Assembly: GCF_009849585.1 (NCBI RefSeq)
Contig: NZ_VCRN01000029.1
Location: 1-57,505 of the forward strand
DNA length: 57,505 bases
From: Bacillus sp. ZZV12-4809
GTDB lineage: Bacteria > Bacillota > Bacilli > Bacillales > Cytobacillaceae
Direction: 5' to 3'
Shown here: one piece after another, positions 30,505 through 39,323 of the stretch
How the letters are laid out: each line of letters begins with the position of its first letter
How positions within the stretch are numbered: position 1 is the first letter of the stretch
Made by a program: the position numbers and the translations under genes
The notes under the pieces: model-generated
What the model saw: only the letters and a program-made list of their open reading frames with translations
Databases searched by the model: none
Told to the model about the DNA's origin: nothing

Positions 30505-30520
30505 AAATGGATACTTATTG

Positions 30521-30548
30521 AAAGGGGTAGCGGAATGCTGCCTTTTTT
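30521..30548 (+). terminator. terminator after spoVT
   Basis: GGTAGC and GCTGCC pair (one G-U) around a 5-nt loop, followed by six T residues. Confidence 0.85.
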
Positions 30549-30623
30549 CTTTGGCGTGCAGACTAAAATGAAGTGCACGCAAGCAGCGAATAAGGTATAG
30601 AATCCGCGTACTATGCCCCAATA

Positions 30624-30632
30624 TGCTATAAT
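30624..30632 (+). promoter_or_regulatory. Extended -10 promoter of yabM
   Basis: TGCTATAAT is a perfect extended -10 element (TGnTATAAT); no -35 is recognisable. Confidence 0.6.
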
Positions 30633-30656
30633 ACTTTCGAATTCAATTGGAAGGAG

Positions 30657-32273
30657 ATGGGCAACCTGAGGCCCGTTCAGACATCCGGCGATTTGTTTAG
30701 GGGTGCGTTTATCCTGACAATCGCTGCCCTGATTACCAAAATTTTAAGCGCTATTTACCGGGTCCCTTTCCAGAATATTGTCGGGGATGTAGGATTTTAT
30801 ATATATCAGCAAGTTTATCCGTTCTATGGAATCATTATTGTGTTATCTACATATGGGTTTCCTGTTATTATTTCTAAGCTTTATGCCGAGCAGGCTGCTT
30901 TAGAGAAAGAGCAGGATATTCACAATTTATTTGCGATTTCAGTCCTGGTTCTGTCCCTAATAGGAATTATCGGGTTTTCCGCCCTTTACTGGGGTGCGGA
31001 TTGGCTGGCAGCCAGGATGGGTGATCCGCAGCTGGCAGTTCTGCTTAAAGTAGTGGCAGTTGTGTTCCTTATGTTTCCCATTCTGTCTCTTTTCCGGGGA
31101 TATTTTCAGGGGAAAGGAAACATGGTTCCAACCGCTGTTTCCCAGGTAGGAGAACAGTTAATCAGGGTCGTTACGATCCTGCTTGCTGCTTATCTGCTTG
31201 TTAAGGGAGGGAATTCTCTCTATATGGTTGGAGGCGGGGCCATGTTCGGGGCTATTACCGGGGGAATGGTCGCCATTTTGATTTTAATTACGTACTTTTA
31301 TATAAATGAGAGAAGAAGCCTGCCATCTTCCATTGCGCTTGATTTTAAAAAAAGCGGGAAGCTGGCCAAAACGATTATCATACAGGGGTTTGCCATCTGC
31401 ATCAGCAGTCTGGTGCTTATTTTCATTCAGCTGGCAGATTCGTTCAATTTATACTCGCTTCTTTTGGCATCCGGGCTGGAAGGAGAAGAAGCGAAGGCGC
31501 TAAAAGGCGTGTATGACCGCGGACAGCCGCTTGTTCAGCTTGGCATTGTGGTGGCAACATCCATGTCCCTGTCACTGGTACCGCTTATTTCCAAAGAAAA
31601 ATTGAGAAATCAGCCCGCATTCCTTCACGGTAAAATCAGACTTGCCCTGAAAATCGGCATACTGGTTGGAGCTGCCGCAACCGTTGGGCTCTGGAATATC
31701 ATAAAGCCTGCAAATATTATGCTGTTTGAAAACTCGTCAGGATCGGGTGTCCTGGCTATCCTCAGTCTGATGATTTTGCTGAGCAGCCTGATCATCACCA
31801 TCACTGGCATCCTGCAGGGACTGGGATTTATCTTTTTCCCAGCTGCGGCCATTCTGGTGGGGTTTGCGTTAAAGCTTGGCCTGAACATCCTGTTGGTGCC
31901 ATCTTACGGTACAGCCGGTGCAGCGGCTGCATCAGCTCTGGCCCTTGCTGCTATCCTGTTTCTTCTTATTATAAAGCTTCATAGATATTTAAACATATCA
32001 TTGATCTCTATGCGGTTTTTATTGTTGACCGGATTTGCTGCTTTCATAATGACGATTGTTTTGCAGCTATACCTTCAGGCCCTGGCCATGCTGCCAATCG
32101 CAGAACCGGGCAGGATATTTTCCGGATTCCAGGCATTAAGCGGCGTAGTGCTGGGGGGCCTTACGTATTTGTATATCATGTTTAAAGGCAATACTTTTAA
32201 AGAGGAAGAGCTTGCTTTGCTGCCGCTTGGAAGCAAACTCATGTTCTTGCTTCCCAAAAAGACTAGGAGATGA
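30657..32273 (+). CDS. yabM: MOP-family flippase (SpoVB/MurJ-like, YabM)
   Basis: The 538-residue protein has about 14 hydrophobic segments and belongs to the multidrug/oligosaccharidyl-lipid/polysaccharide exporter superfamily, related to SpoVB and YtgP. RGAFILTIAALITKILSAIYRVPFQN is split by conserved polar residues as in the family. A lipid-linked precursor substrate is likely, but not shown. The annotated ATG 30657 abuts AAGGAG with no spacer, so initiation may occur at a later codon such as CTG 30666. It overlaps yabN's open frame. Confidence 0.9.
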   Translation: MGNLRPVQTSGDLFRGAFILTIAALITKILSAIYRVPFQNIVGDVGFYIYQQVYPFYGIIIVLSTYGFPVIISKLYAEQAALEKEQDIHNLFAISVLVLSLIGIIGFSALYWGADWLAARMGDPQLAVLLKVVAVVFLMFPILSLFRGYFQGKGNMVPTAVSQVGEQLIRVVTILLAAYLLVKGGNSLYMVGGGAMFGAITGGMVAILILITYFYINERRSLPSSIALDFKKSGKLAKTIIIQGFAICISSLVLIFIQLADSFNLYSLLLASGLEGEEAKALKGVYDRGQPLVQLGIVVATSMSLSLVPLISKEKLRNQPAFLHGKIRLALKIGILVGAAATVGLWNIIKPANIMLFENSSGSGVLAILSLMILLSSLIITITGILQGLGFIFFPAAAILVGFALKLGLNILLVPSYGTAGAAAASALALAAILFLLIIKLHRYLNISLISMRFLLLTGFAAFIMTIVLQLYLQALAMLPIAEPGRIFSGFQALSGVVLGGLTYLYIMFKGNTFKEEELALLPLGSKLMFLLPKKTRR

Positions 32274-32281
32274 ATTGCTTT

Positions 32282-33736
32282 ATGAAAAAAATAACCATTC
32301 TCGGACTTGGAGCAGGAGATTTGGATCAGCTTCCTTTTGGTGTGTATCGACAGCTTAAAAATTCAGAGGCTCTATATCTGCGCACGAAGGAGCATCCAGT
32401 TCTGCTTGATCTCGAACAAGAAGGTCTGACATATCAGTCTTTTGATCATATATACGAAAAGCATGAGCAGTTTGAAGAGGTATACGAGGAGATTTGTGAA
32501 TTTCTCCTCCGTGAAGCCCTTGCGAAAGATATTACGTATGGAGTACCGGGGCATCCGCTTGTAGCAGAGCGTACCGTGCAGCTTCTCCTTGAGCATGGAC
32601 CGCAGAGAGGAATTGAAATTATGATCGGAGGAGGACAAAGTTTCCTGGATCCTTTATTTCAGGCTTTGAAGATCGACCCGATCGAGGGGTTTCAGCTTTT
32701 GGATGGAACCGATCTGAAAAGGGATGAGATCCAGGTGGCACAGCATGTCATCATTGGACAGGTGTATGATCAGTTTACTGCGGGCGAAGTCAAGCTGACT
32801 CTGATGGAAAAGCTGCCTTACGATTATGAGGTTTATATTGTAACAGCGGCCGGCAGCAAAGATGAGGTTATAAAAAAAGTGCAGCTGCATGAACTGGATC
32901 ATAATATGGAGCTGAATAACTTAACTTCTGTATATGTGCCCCCTGTAAAAGAAGAGGCTGTTCTCTATAAAGATTTTTCAAAGCTGCGGAGCATTATCGC
33001 TGAATTGCGCGGACCAAATGGCTGCCCATGGGATAAAAAGCAAACTCATGAAAGTTTAAAGAAATACTTAATTGAAGAAGCTTATGAGCTGATCGAAGCG
33101 ATTGATAATGAAGATACCGAGCATATGACAGAAGAGCTTGGCGATGTCCTTCTTCAGGTGATGCTCCATGCTCAAATCGGCGAGGATGAAGGCTATTTTG
33201 CCATCGATGAAGTGATTGAAGGGCTTTCCGAAAAAATGGTCCGCCGTCATCCCCATGTTTTTGGTGATGTGCAGGCTGAAAATGAGGAAGATGTCCTGAA
33301 AAATTGGCAGAGCATTAAGCAGGAAGAAAAGGGAGAAAAACAGGAATCTATGATGGATTCAGTCCCGAAATCATTCCCGAACTTAATGAGAGCGACTGAA
33401 ATCCAGAAAAAAGCAGCGAAAGTCGGCTTTGACTGGAAGGAAGTAGAGCCTGCCTGGGAGAAGGTAAAAGAAGAGATTGCCGAATTCGAGAAGGAAGCTG
33501 CGGATTTCAGCGCGGAGATGGAGCCGGAATTTGGCGACATCCTGTTCGCTCTTGTGAATATTGCACGTTTTTATAAAATTGATGCCGAAGAAGCAGTGAG
33601 AAAAACAAATGAAAAATTCATCCGCCGTTTTAAGTATGTGGAAGAACGGGTAATGATGAGCGGCAGAACATTTGAAGACTTTACACTCGAACAGCTCGAT
33701 GAATTCTGGAATGAGGCAAAATCCAAAGGCTATTAA
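32282..33736 (+). CDS. yabN: Tetrapyrrole methylase-MazG fusion protein (YabN)
   Basis: The 484-residue protein joins an N-terminal SAM-dependent methylase-like domain (about 1-220, ITILGLGAGDLDQLPFG) to a C-terminal MazG nucleoside triphosphate pyrophosphohydrolase with the metal motif EEAYELIEAI and a second ELGDVLLQV segment. MazG domains remove aberrant NTPs; the role of the methylase part is unknown. ATG 32282 is chosen because the upstream ATG 32270 abuts AGGAG and MKKITILGLGAG matches the family. Confidence 0.93.
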   Translation: MKKITILGLGAGDLDQLPFGVYRQLKNSEALYLRTKEHPVLLDLEQEGLTYQSFDHIYEKHEQFEEVYEEICEFLLREALAKDITYGVPGHPLVAERTVQLLLEHGPQRGIEIMIGGGQSFLDPLFQALKIDPIEGFQLLDGTDLKRDEIQVAQHVIIGQVYDQFTAGEVKLTLMEKLPYDYEVYIVTAAGSKDEVIKKVQLHELDHNMELNNLTSVYVPPVKEEAVLYKDFSKLRSIIAELRGPNGCPWDKKQTHESLKKYLIEEAYELIEAIDNEDTEHMTEELGDVLLQVMLHAQIGEDEGYFAIDEVIEGLSEKMVRRHPHVFGDVQAENEEDVLKNWQSIKQEEKGEKQESMMDSVPKSFPNLMRATEIQKKAAKVGFDWKEVEPAWEKVKEEIAEFEKEAADFSAEMEPEFGDILFALVNIARFYKIDAEEAVRKTNEKFIRRFKYVEERVMMSGRTFEDFTLEQLDEFWNEAKSKGY

Positions 33737-33752
33737 TAGAGGAGTGGCATAC

Positions 33753-34019
33753 ATGAGATTAGATAAATTTTTAAAAGTATCAAGACTTATCAAAAGAAGA
33801 ACACTGGCTAAAGAGGTGTCTGATCAGGGAAGGATTACGATAAATGGACAGCAGGCGAAAGCAAGCTCCACTGTTAAAGTGGGAGATGAGCTTCAAGTCC
33901 GCTTCGGCCAGAAGCTGGTAACGGTCAAGGTGGAACGTCTCCAGGAAACGACCCGCAAGGAAGAAGCGGCTAACATGTACTCAATTGTGAAGGAAGAAAA
34001 AGTGGAATCGGAAGCATAA
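33753..34019 (+). CDS. rqcP: Ribosome-associated quality control protein RqcP (YabO)
   Basis: RqcP is an S4-domain RNA-binding protein that works with RqcH in C-terminal alanine tailing on stalled 50S subunits. The 88-residue protein begins MRLDKFLKVSRLIKRRTLAK, with the S4 core GRITINGQQAKASSTVKVGD. AGAGGAGTGG precedes ATG 33753. It is 16 nt after yabN. Confidence 0.96.
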   Translation: MRLDKFLKVSRLIKRRTLAKEVSDQGRITINGQQAKASSTVKVGDELQVRFGQKLVTVKVERLQETTRKEEAANMYSIVKEEKVESEA

Positions 34020-34123
34020 GCTAGCCTGCATTGTCCGATAACCGGAAACAAGCGGAATTTCTGTTTCCAAATCAGCAGAGCTCCTGCTTTTCATCACGGC
34101 TTGTTCTATTTTTTTCCCCCCAT

Positions 34124-34153
34124 TCATAAACATGTACAAAAAGGTTGTACTAT
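34124..34153 (+). promoter_or_regulatory. Possible sigma-E promoter of yabP
   Basis: TCATAAA (34124-34130) and TGTACTAT (34146-34153), 15 nt apart, loosely resemble sigma-E elements (KCATATW, CATACAMT). yabP is a mother-cell gene in B. subtilis. Confidence 0.35.
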
Positions 34154-34173
34154 GTGATTGCGGGGGATGAATA

Positions 34174-34476
34174 ATGAGTCAATATTATGAGCCAAATTCA
34201 AACAAAACCAATACTCAGGAACATGATGTCATTATGAGAGGCAGAAGGCTGCTTGATATTACAGGTGTTAAACAGGTGGAAAGCTTTGATAATGAAGAGT
34301 TTTTACTCGAGACCGTAATGGGCTTCCTGGCGATTAGAGGGCAGAACCTTCAGATGAAGAATCTGGATGTGGACAAGGGAATTGTTTCCATTAAAGGGAA
34401 GGTATTTGACCTTGTTTATATTGACGATCAGAATGGAGATAAAGCTAAAGGTTTCTTTAGCAAGTTGTTCCGATGA
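34174..34476 (+). CDS. yabP: Sporulation protein YabP
   Basis: The 100-residue protein belongs to the YabP/YqfC family, conserved in endospore formers and expressed in the mother cell. The family core is DIMGVKQVESFD-like (here DITGVKQVESFDNEEFLLET) and GFLAIRGQNLQMKNLDV. No enzymatic residues are seen. GCGGGGGATG precedes the start. Its stop overlaps the yabQ start (ATGA), so the pair is translationally coupled. Confidence 0.94.
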   Translation: MSQYYEPNSNKTNTQEHDVIMRGRRLLDITGVKQVESFDNEEFLLETVMGFLAIRGQNLQMKNLDVDKGIVSIKGKVFDLVYIDDQNGDKAKGFFSKLFR

Positions 34477-35105
34477 CGCTGACTACTCAATTTTTGACCA
34501 TGCTGGCGATGATTGGCATGGGAAGTGTATTTGGGGCTGCCCTTGATACGTATAATCGTTTTCTGCAAAGGACTAAGCGGAAAAGCTGGCTTGTTTTTAT
34601 TAATGATATTCTTTTTTGGGTAGTACAGGGTCTGGCAATCTTCTATATATTATTCCTGGTGAATAAGGGTGAACTGAGGTTTTACATTTTCATTGCTTTG
34701 CTGTGCGGTTTTGCCGCTTACCAAAGTTTATTTAAAAAAATGTATCTGCGGGTATTGGAGATTTCCATCCGGATGGCGATCTCCATATACCGCTTTTTCG
34801 TGAAGGCTGTAACTATCCTTATTTATAAACCCATTCAGGGTCTGATTATGGCATTAATTGCGATTGCCGTCATGCTTGGAAAAGGACTTTATTCCCTTCT
34901 AAAAGTCATTATTCGAGTCCTTTGGTTCACCTTGAAGGCAGCTTTTCTGCCTGTCAAATGGATTTTGTCACTTTTATGGAAACTTTTGCCGAAAAAGATT
35001 AAAAAAACAGTCGAGAAGTTATATAATAAATTGGCAGGATATTTACAGCGGATAAAGAATTATGTTTTAAAATGGACAGCAAAGTGGAAAAAACCTAAAG
35101 AGTAA
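34473..35105 (+). CDS. yabQ: Spore cortex biosynthesis protein YabQ
   Basis: YabQ is a membrane protein needed for spore cortex formation in B. subtilis. The 210-residue protein has several hydrophobic segments in its first two thirds (about 1-25, 40-65, 70-85, 122-160) and a very basic C-terminal tail with many lysines. It starts at ATG 34473 within the yabP stop. divIC follows after 15 nt. Confidence 0.93.
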   Translation: MTLTTQFLTMLAMIGMGSVFGAALDTYNRFLQRTKRKSWLVFINDILFWVVQGLAIFYILFLVNKGELRFYIFIALLCGFAAYQSLFKKMYLRVLEISIRMAISIYRFFVKAVTILIYKPIQGLIMALIAIAVMLGKGLYSLLKVIIRVLWFTLKAAFLPVKWILSLLWKLLPKKIKKTVEKLYNKLAGYLQRIKNYVLKWTAKWKKPKE

Positions 35106-35120
35106 GGAGGGAGTGCGGAA

Positions 35121-35531
35121 GTGAGTGCCACCAAGAAGAAAAATGTAGCCAAAATGGAAACCAGCTATGTCAAACAGCAGGAAGAAGCAGAGATCAGTGC
35201 AGGCCGTAAGAAAAAACTTTTATTTCGCAGATTAGCAGCATTTTTTACACTGGCAGCTGTCGTTTCTTTTTTTATGATCACCACACTCGTTTCGCAGTCT
35301 GCTGCTCTGGAAGAAAAAGTGGAAGAGAAAAACAGGCTGGATCAGGAGCTTTCTGATCTGAAGAAAAAAGAAGTTATGCTTGAAGAAGAAATTGTTAAGC
35401 TGAATGATGATGAGTATATCGCGAAGCTTGCCCGCAAAGATTATTTCCTATCTGACAATAATGAAATCATTTTTAACCTCCCTGAAGAAGAGACGGAAAA
35501 AGAAAAGAAAAAAGAAAAAAAGGCCGACTGA
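35121..35531 (+). CDS. divIC: Cell division protein DivIC
   Basis: DivIC (FtsB-like) is a bitopic divisome protein that partners FtsL and DivIB. The 136-residue protein has a basic cytoplasmic N terminus, one membrane segment (about 36-58, LAAFFTLAAVVSFFMITTLV), and an extracytoplasmic coiled coil (about 60-95, EEKVEEKNRLDQELSDLKKK). GTG 35121 is preceded by AAGGAGG. The C terminus is lysine/glutamate-rich. Confidence 0.95.
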   Translation: MSATKKKNVAKMETSYVKQQEEAEISAGRKKKLLFRRLAAFFTLAAVVSFFMITTLVSQSAALEEKVEEKNRLDQELSDLKKKEVMLEEEIVKLNDDEYIAKLARKDYFLSDNNEIIFNLPEEETEKEKKKEKKAD

Positions 35532-35538
35532 CGCTATA

Positions 35539-35568
35539 TTGACACTCTTTTTTTGGTTTCTGTATAAT
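35539..35568 (+). promoter_or_regulatory. Sigma-A promoter of yabR
   Basis: TTGACA (35539-35544) and TATAAT (35563-35568) are both perfect with an 18-nt spacer, 46 nt before the start codon. Confidence 0.88.
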
Positions 35569-35614
35569 ATATAAAAAGTTTCACTTTATATCTTTCAAGG
35601 AGGCAGTTTTTTTA

Positions 35615-36070
35615 ATGTCAATCGAAGCAGGCAGCAAGTTAACAGGAAAGGTCACAGGCATTACAAATTTCGGAGCATTTGTGGAGCTGCCGGATGGCTC
35701 AACCGGTTTGGTGCACATAAGTGAAGTCGCTGACAAATATGTAAAAGATATTAATGAACACCTAAAAGTGGGTGACATGGTTGAAGTGAAAGTCATTAAT
35801 GTCGAAAAGGACGGCAAGATTGGATTATCCATTAAGAAGGCAAAAGTCCGGCCTGAGCGTTCTGAGAGACCTGAAAGAGGAGACAGAAAGGAATTCAGAC
35901 CGAATTCAAATTCTGGCCGCCCTCGCCAAAACCGGCCAAACGACCATCGCCCTAAAGAGAACTTTGAAGCCAAAATGGCCCGTTTCCTGAAGGACAGCGA
36001 AGATCGTCTATCATCGCTGAAGCGTCATACTGAATCCAAGCGCGGAGGAAGAGGAGCTAGGCGAGGCTAA
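35615..36070 (+). CDS. yabR: S1 RNA-binding domain protein YabR
   Basis: The 151-residue protein has one N-terminal S1 domain (about 6-75, GKVTGITNFGAFVELPDGSTGLVHISEV), followed by an Arg/Pro/Asn-rich disordered tail. It is related to general stress protein 13. A role in RNA binding or ribosome function is likely, but no target is established. CAAGGAGGCAG precedes the ATG. It is longer than B. subtilis YabR (about 128 residues) because of the tail. Confidence 0.93.
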   Translation: MSIEAGSKLTGKVTGITNFGAFVELPDGSTGLVHISEVADKYVKDINEHLKVGDMVEVKVINVEKDGKIGLSIKKAKVRPERSERPERGDRKEFRPNSNSGRPRQNRPNDHRPKENFEAKMARFLKDSEDRLSSLKRHTESKRGGRGARRG

Positions 36071-36105
36071 CTTGCTGCTGATTGATCTATATAGCAGGAT
36101 GGAAA

Positions 36106-36132
36106 ACAAGTCCGAATAGGGCTTGTTTTTTT
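36106..36132 (+). terminator. terminator after yabR
   Basis: ACAAGTCC and GGGCTTGT pair over 8 bp (one G-U) and are followed by seven T residues. Confidence 0.88.
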
Positions 36133-36159
36133 GTGCTGGCTAACGCTGATTCAAACATC

Positions 36160-36188
36160 AAAAAAACGCCAGCCTAAGGCTGACGCTC
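36160..36188 (-). terminator. terminator of the tRNA-Met/tRNA-Glu unit
   Basis: On the minus strand AGCGTCAGCC and GGCTGGCGT pair around TTA and run into seven T residues. Confidence 0.9.
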
Positions 36189-36196
36189 TTTTGAAA

Positions 36197-36268
36197 TGAC
36201 CCGTACGGGATTCGAACCCGTGTTACCGCCGTGAAAGGGCGGTGTCTTAACCGCTTGACCAACGGGCC
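36197..36268 (-). tRNA. tRNA-Glu (UUC)
   Basis: The minus strand folds as a 72-nt cloverleaf: acceptor GGCCCGT/ACGGGTC with discriminator A, anticodon loop CTTTCAC giving anticodon TTC, and GGTTCGAATCC in the T arm. No CCA is encoded, so it must be added post-transcriptionally. Confidence 0.96.
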
Positions 36269-36321
36269 AGGATAAAATTGTGTTATGCAGATCGCCTCAA
36301 AGCGCTTCCGCATTTCTTAGA

Positions 36322-36395
36322 TAGCGGCGGAGGGGATCGAACCCCCGACCTCACGGGTATGAACCGTACGCTCTAGCCAGCTGAGCTACACCGCC
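36322..36395 (-). tRNA. Elongator tRNA-Met (CAU)
   Basis: The minus strand folds as a 74-nt cloverleaf with acceptor GGCGGTG/CGCCGCT, discriminator A, D-arm TAGCTCAGCTGGCTAGAGC and anticodon loop TTCATAC. It is an elongator rather than an initiator (G1-U72 pair present, no CGCGGGG start), and its sequence differs from tRNA-Ile2. CCA is not encoded. It is the first gene of a two-tRNA unit. Confidence 0.94.
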
Positions 36396-36438
36396 AAATT
36401 TCAATAGATTAATAGTTGTGCTCTTAAGCACAAAATTT

Positions 36439-36467
36439 ATAATACAAACTTTTAAAAAGGAAGTCAA
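36439..36467 (-). promoter_or_regulatory. Promoter of the tRNA unit
   Basis: On the minus strand TTGACT (36467-36462) and TATTAT (36444-36439) are separated by 17 nt, 44 nt before tRNA-Met. Confidence 0.85.
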
Positions 36468-36648
36468 TAAGATATTGAAAGAAATATGTCGTAAACCTCC
36501 CTTCCGCCTTCGTCAATTTTTTCCATGCTTCGCTTTCGGCAGAAAGCTGTCATTCCAGCGGTTTGTTTACTTTTTTTGTCAGATTATAAATGGACTCCGG
36601 AAGTTTCAATCTTAAATCATGTTATCTATCCCCATATATAGTGGAAAA

Positions 36649-36715
36649 CCGTCGAACGAAAAGCCGGGGCTTGTCCGCTATTTTGACAAACTTTTGGAAC
36701 AGATGAATTTATAAT
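36649..36715 (+). promoter_or_regulatory. Spo0A-activated spoIIE promoter with 0A boxes
   Basis: TTGACA (36683-36688) and TATAAT (36710-36715) are 21 nt apart, too far for normal sigma-A use, as at B. subtilis spoIIE where Spo0A~P bridges the gap. 0A-box-like words are CGTCGAACG (36650-36658) and, on the minus strand, TTTGTCAAAA (36690-36681) over the -35. Confidence 0.82.
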
Positions 36716-36751
36716 TGTCAGCAACGATAAAAAAATGGGGAGTGTAGTTTA

Positions 36752-39232
36752 ATGGAAAAGGTAGAAAGGAATGTAATGGAGCCGATCGGGGAAGTTCCCT
36801 TCAACAAACCGAAACTGGATATTGCCAAAGGCTTAAAAAAACTCCAATCAGGGCTGGAGAATTTCTTTCTGAAAAAAGGCTATGTTCTGCTGATCATTGG
36901 CTTTTTGCTTGGAAGAGCCTTGATATTGGCGAAGCTTACCCCATTCAGCCTTCCGTTTTTTGCAGCGGTTTATTTCATACGAAGGGATAAGGCGCCGCTT
37001 GCATTAGTGGGACTGATCGCAGGAGCTGCCACATTATCCATATCCGATGCTGTATCCGCTTTTGGCATCACCTTCATCTTTTTATTTGCCTTCCGGGTCT
37101 CAAAGAAATGGCTGACTAATGAAATCCGGGCACTGCCTTTTTATGTATTTTTCACTCTTTTAACAGGCAAGCTCCTGGAGGCTTTCATTATGAAGGGCAA
37201 GCTGACTTTATACGATGGCATGATGGCCGGGGTTGAGTCGAGCCTGGGCTTCATCCTGACACTTATTTTTCTGCAGGGACTGCCCCTGCTATCAATAAAT
37301 AAGCGCAGACAATCACTGAAAACCGAAGAAATTGTCTGTCTGATCATTATGCTGGCTTCAGTCATGACGGGAACCATCGGCTGGACAGTCTATGATCTTT
37401 CCGTGGAGCATATTATGTCACGCTATCTTGTCCTGCTCTTCGCATTTGTAGCAGGAGCGACAGTCGGTTCCACAGTAGGGGTGGTAACCGGCCTGATTTT
37501 CTCTCTTGCGAATATATCAAGCTTTTATCATATGAGTCTGCTTGCTTTTGCGGGCCTTTTAGGCGGCCTTTTAAAAGAAGGCAGGAAGTTGGGAGTGGCG
37601 TTCGGCCTGCTGATTGCGACACTGCTTATGGGCATGTATGGAGAGGGCAGCGGAAACCTTATGAAAACTTTGTCAGAAACAGGTGCAGCCATCTTCTTAT
37701 TTTTATTAACCCCGCAGGTGTTAACGATGAAATTGGCCAAACACATCCCGGGAACGCCTGAATATGCGGCAGAGCAGCAGCAATATATGAGAAAAATGCG
37801 TGATGTGACAGCACAGCGCGTTGCCCAGTTTTCAAGTGTCTTTCAGGCCCTTTCCAAAAGCTTTTCCTCTCATGATGAGCCGTCTCAATGGGAAGAGGAC
37901 AGTGACAGGGAAGTGGATTATTTCTTAAGCAATGTAACGGAAAAAACCTGTCAGACCTGCTTTAAGAAGGATCACTGCTGGTCAAAGAACTTTAATACAA
38001 CCTATGACTATATGATGGATATTATGCATGATGTGGACAATAACGAAGGTGCCCTTTCTCCTAAACTGGCAAGAGAGTGGGAAAAGTACTGCACAAGATC
38101 GAAAAAAGTGACAGAAGCCGTCCAGCAGGAGCTGACTTATTATAAAGCGAACCAAAAGCTGAAGAAGCAGGTTCAGGAAAGCAGAAGGCTGGTAGCTGAC
38201 CAGCTGCGGGGTGTTTCGGAGGTAATGGGTGACTTCGCCAAAGAAATACAGAGAGAGCGGGAAAATCATCATAAACAGGAAGAACAAATCCTCGAAGCAC
38301 TTCAGGAGTTTGGCATCCATATTGAACAGGTGGAAATATACAGTCTGGAGCAGGGAAATGTCGACATTGATATGACCATCCCATATTGCCAGGGCCATGG
38401 GGAATGTGAGAAGCTCATTGCACCGATGCTATCTGATATATTAGGCGAAACGATATTAGTAAATTCAGAGGAATGTGCCGCCTTTCCGAATGGATACTGC
38501 CATGTCACATTCCGGTCAGCCAAGGCTTTCGTGGTTGAAACAGGCGTTGCCCATGCGGCCAAGGACGGGGGCTTAGTGTCCGGTGACAGCTATTCCACCA
38601 TCGAGCTGGGCTGCGGCAAGTATGCGATTGCCATCAGTGATGGAATGGGCAATGGGGAAAGGGCACATGCGGAAAGTCAGGAAACACTTCAGCTTCTGCA
38701 GAAAATTCTTCAATCAGGAATAGAAGAGCAGGTTGCCATTAAATCCGTCAACTCCGTCCTTTCTTTGAGAACTACAGACGAAATTTTCTCGACCTTGGAT
38801 TTGGCCATGATCGATCTGCAGAATGCTGACGCAAAATTTTTGAAAATTGGATCAACTCCAAGTTTCGTAAAAAGAGGCCCTAAAGTAATGAAGATTCAGG
38901 CCAGCAACCTTCCGATGGGCATCATTCAGGAATTTGATGTTGATGTGGTCAGTGAGCAGCTTAAAGCCGGTGACTTATTGATCATGATGAGTGATGGAGT
39001 ATTTGAGGGTCCAAAGCATGTCGAAAACTTTGATTTGTGGATGAAGCGCAAAATATCCGAGTTGAGGACGGACGATCCGCAGGAAGTTGCCGATCTGATT
39101 ATGGAAGAGGTCATCAGGTCAAGGTCCGGAAATATTGAGGATGATATGACTGTGGTGGTCTCAAAGGTGAAGCATAATACACCGAAATGGACAAGCATCC
39201 CTGTACACGCCATCCGCCAAAAGGCCAACTGA
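36752..39232 (+). CDS. spoIIE: Stage II sporulation protein E (PP2C phosphatase)
   Basis: SpoIIE sits at the polar septum, binds FtsZ and dephosphorylates SpoIIAA to release sigma-F. The 826-residue protein has about ten N-terminal membrane segments (roughly 45-330), a central FtsZ-interaction region (330-585) and a C-terminal PP2C domain with metal ligands in VSGDSYS (about 611), AISDGMGNG (about 631) and MMSDGVFEG (about 747). A GGGGAGTG site precedes the ATG. Confidence 0.98.
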   Translation: MEKVERNVMEPIGEVPFNKPKLDIAKGLKKLQSGLENFFLKKGYVLLIIGFLLGRALILAKLTPFSLPFFAAVYFIRRDKAPLALVGLIAGAATLSISDAVSAFGITFIFLFAFRVSKKWLTNEIRALPFYVFFTLLTGKLLEAFIMKGKLTLYDGMMAGVESSLGFILTLIFLQGLPLLSINKRRQSLKTEEIVCLIIMLASVMTGTIGWTVYDLSVEHIMSRYLVLLFAFVAGATVGSTVGVVTGLIFSLANISSFYHMSLLAFAGLLGGLLKEGRKLGVAFGLLIATLLMGMYGEGSGNLMKTLSETGAAIFLFLLTPQVLTMKLAKHIPGTPEYAAEQQQYMRKMRDVTAQRVAQFSSVFQALSKSFSSHDEPSQWEEDSDREVDYFLSNVTEKTCQTCFKKDHCWSKNFNTTYDYMMDIMHDVDNNEGALSPKLAREWEKYCTRSKKVTEAVQQELTYYKANQKLKKQVQESRRLVADQLRGVSEVMGDFAKEIQRERENHHKQEEQILEALQEFGIHIEQVEIYSLEQGNVDIDMTIPYCQGHGECEKLIAPMLSDILGETILVNSEECAAFPNGYCHVTFRSAKAFVVETGVAHAAKDGGLVSGDSYSTIELGCGKYAIAISDGMGNGERAHAESQETLQLLQKILQSGIEEQVAIKSVNSVLSLRTTDEIFSTLDLAMIDLQNADAKFLKIGSTPSFVKRGPKVMKIQASNLPMGIIQEFDVDVVSEQLKAGDLLIMMSDGVFEGPKHVENFDLWMKRKISELRTDDPQEVADLIMEEVIRSRSGNIEDDMTVVVSKVKHNTPKWTSIPVHAIRQKAN

Positions 39233-39269
39233 TTAATTTGCTCATCGAGTAGTATTTATATGTATAATT

Positions 39270-39314
39270 CCCCTCCAATCAGTCGAAAATGCTAACAACT
39301 CAATTGTGGAGGGG
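39270..39314 (+). promoter_or_regulatory. Inverted repeat covering the yabS ribosome binding site
   Basis: CCCCTCC (39270-39276) is complementary to GGAGGGG (39308-39314), which is the Shine-Dalgarno sequence of yabS. In transcripts that read through from spoIIE, the site would be paired. A TATAAT at 39263-39268 might start a shorter transcript that lacks most of the left arm. Confidence 0.5.
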
Positions 39315-39323
39315 AGTTTCAAA

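Noticed and set aside
39244..39268. Sigma-E promoter of yabS
   Set aside because: Neither element matches sigma-E consensus well; only an isolated TATAAT is clear.
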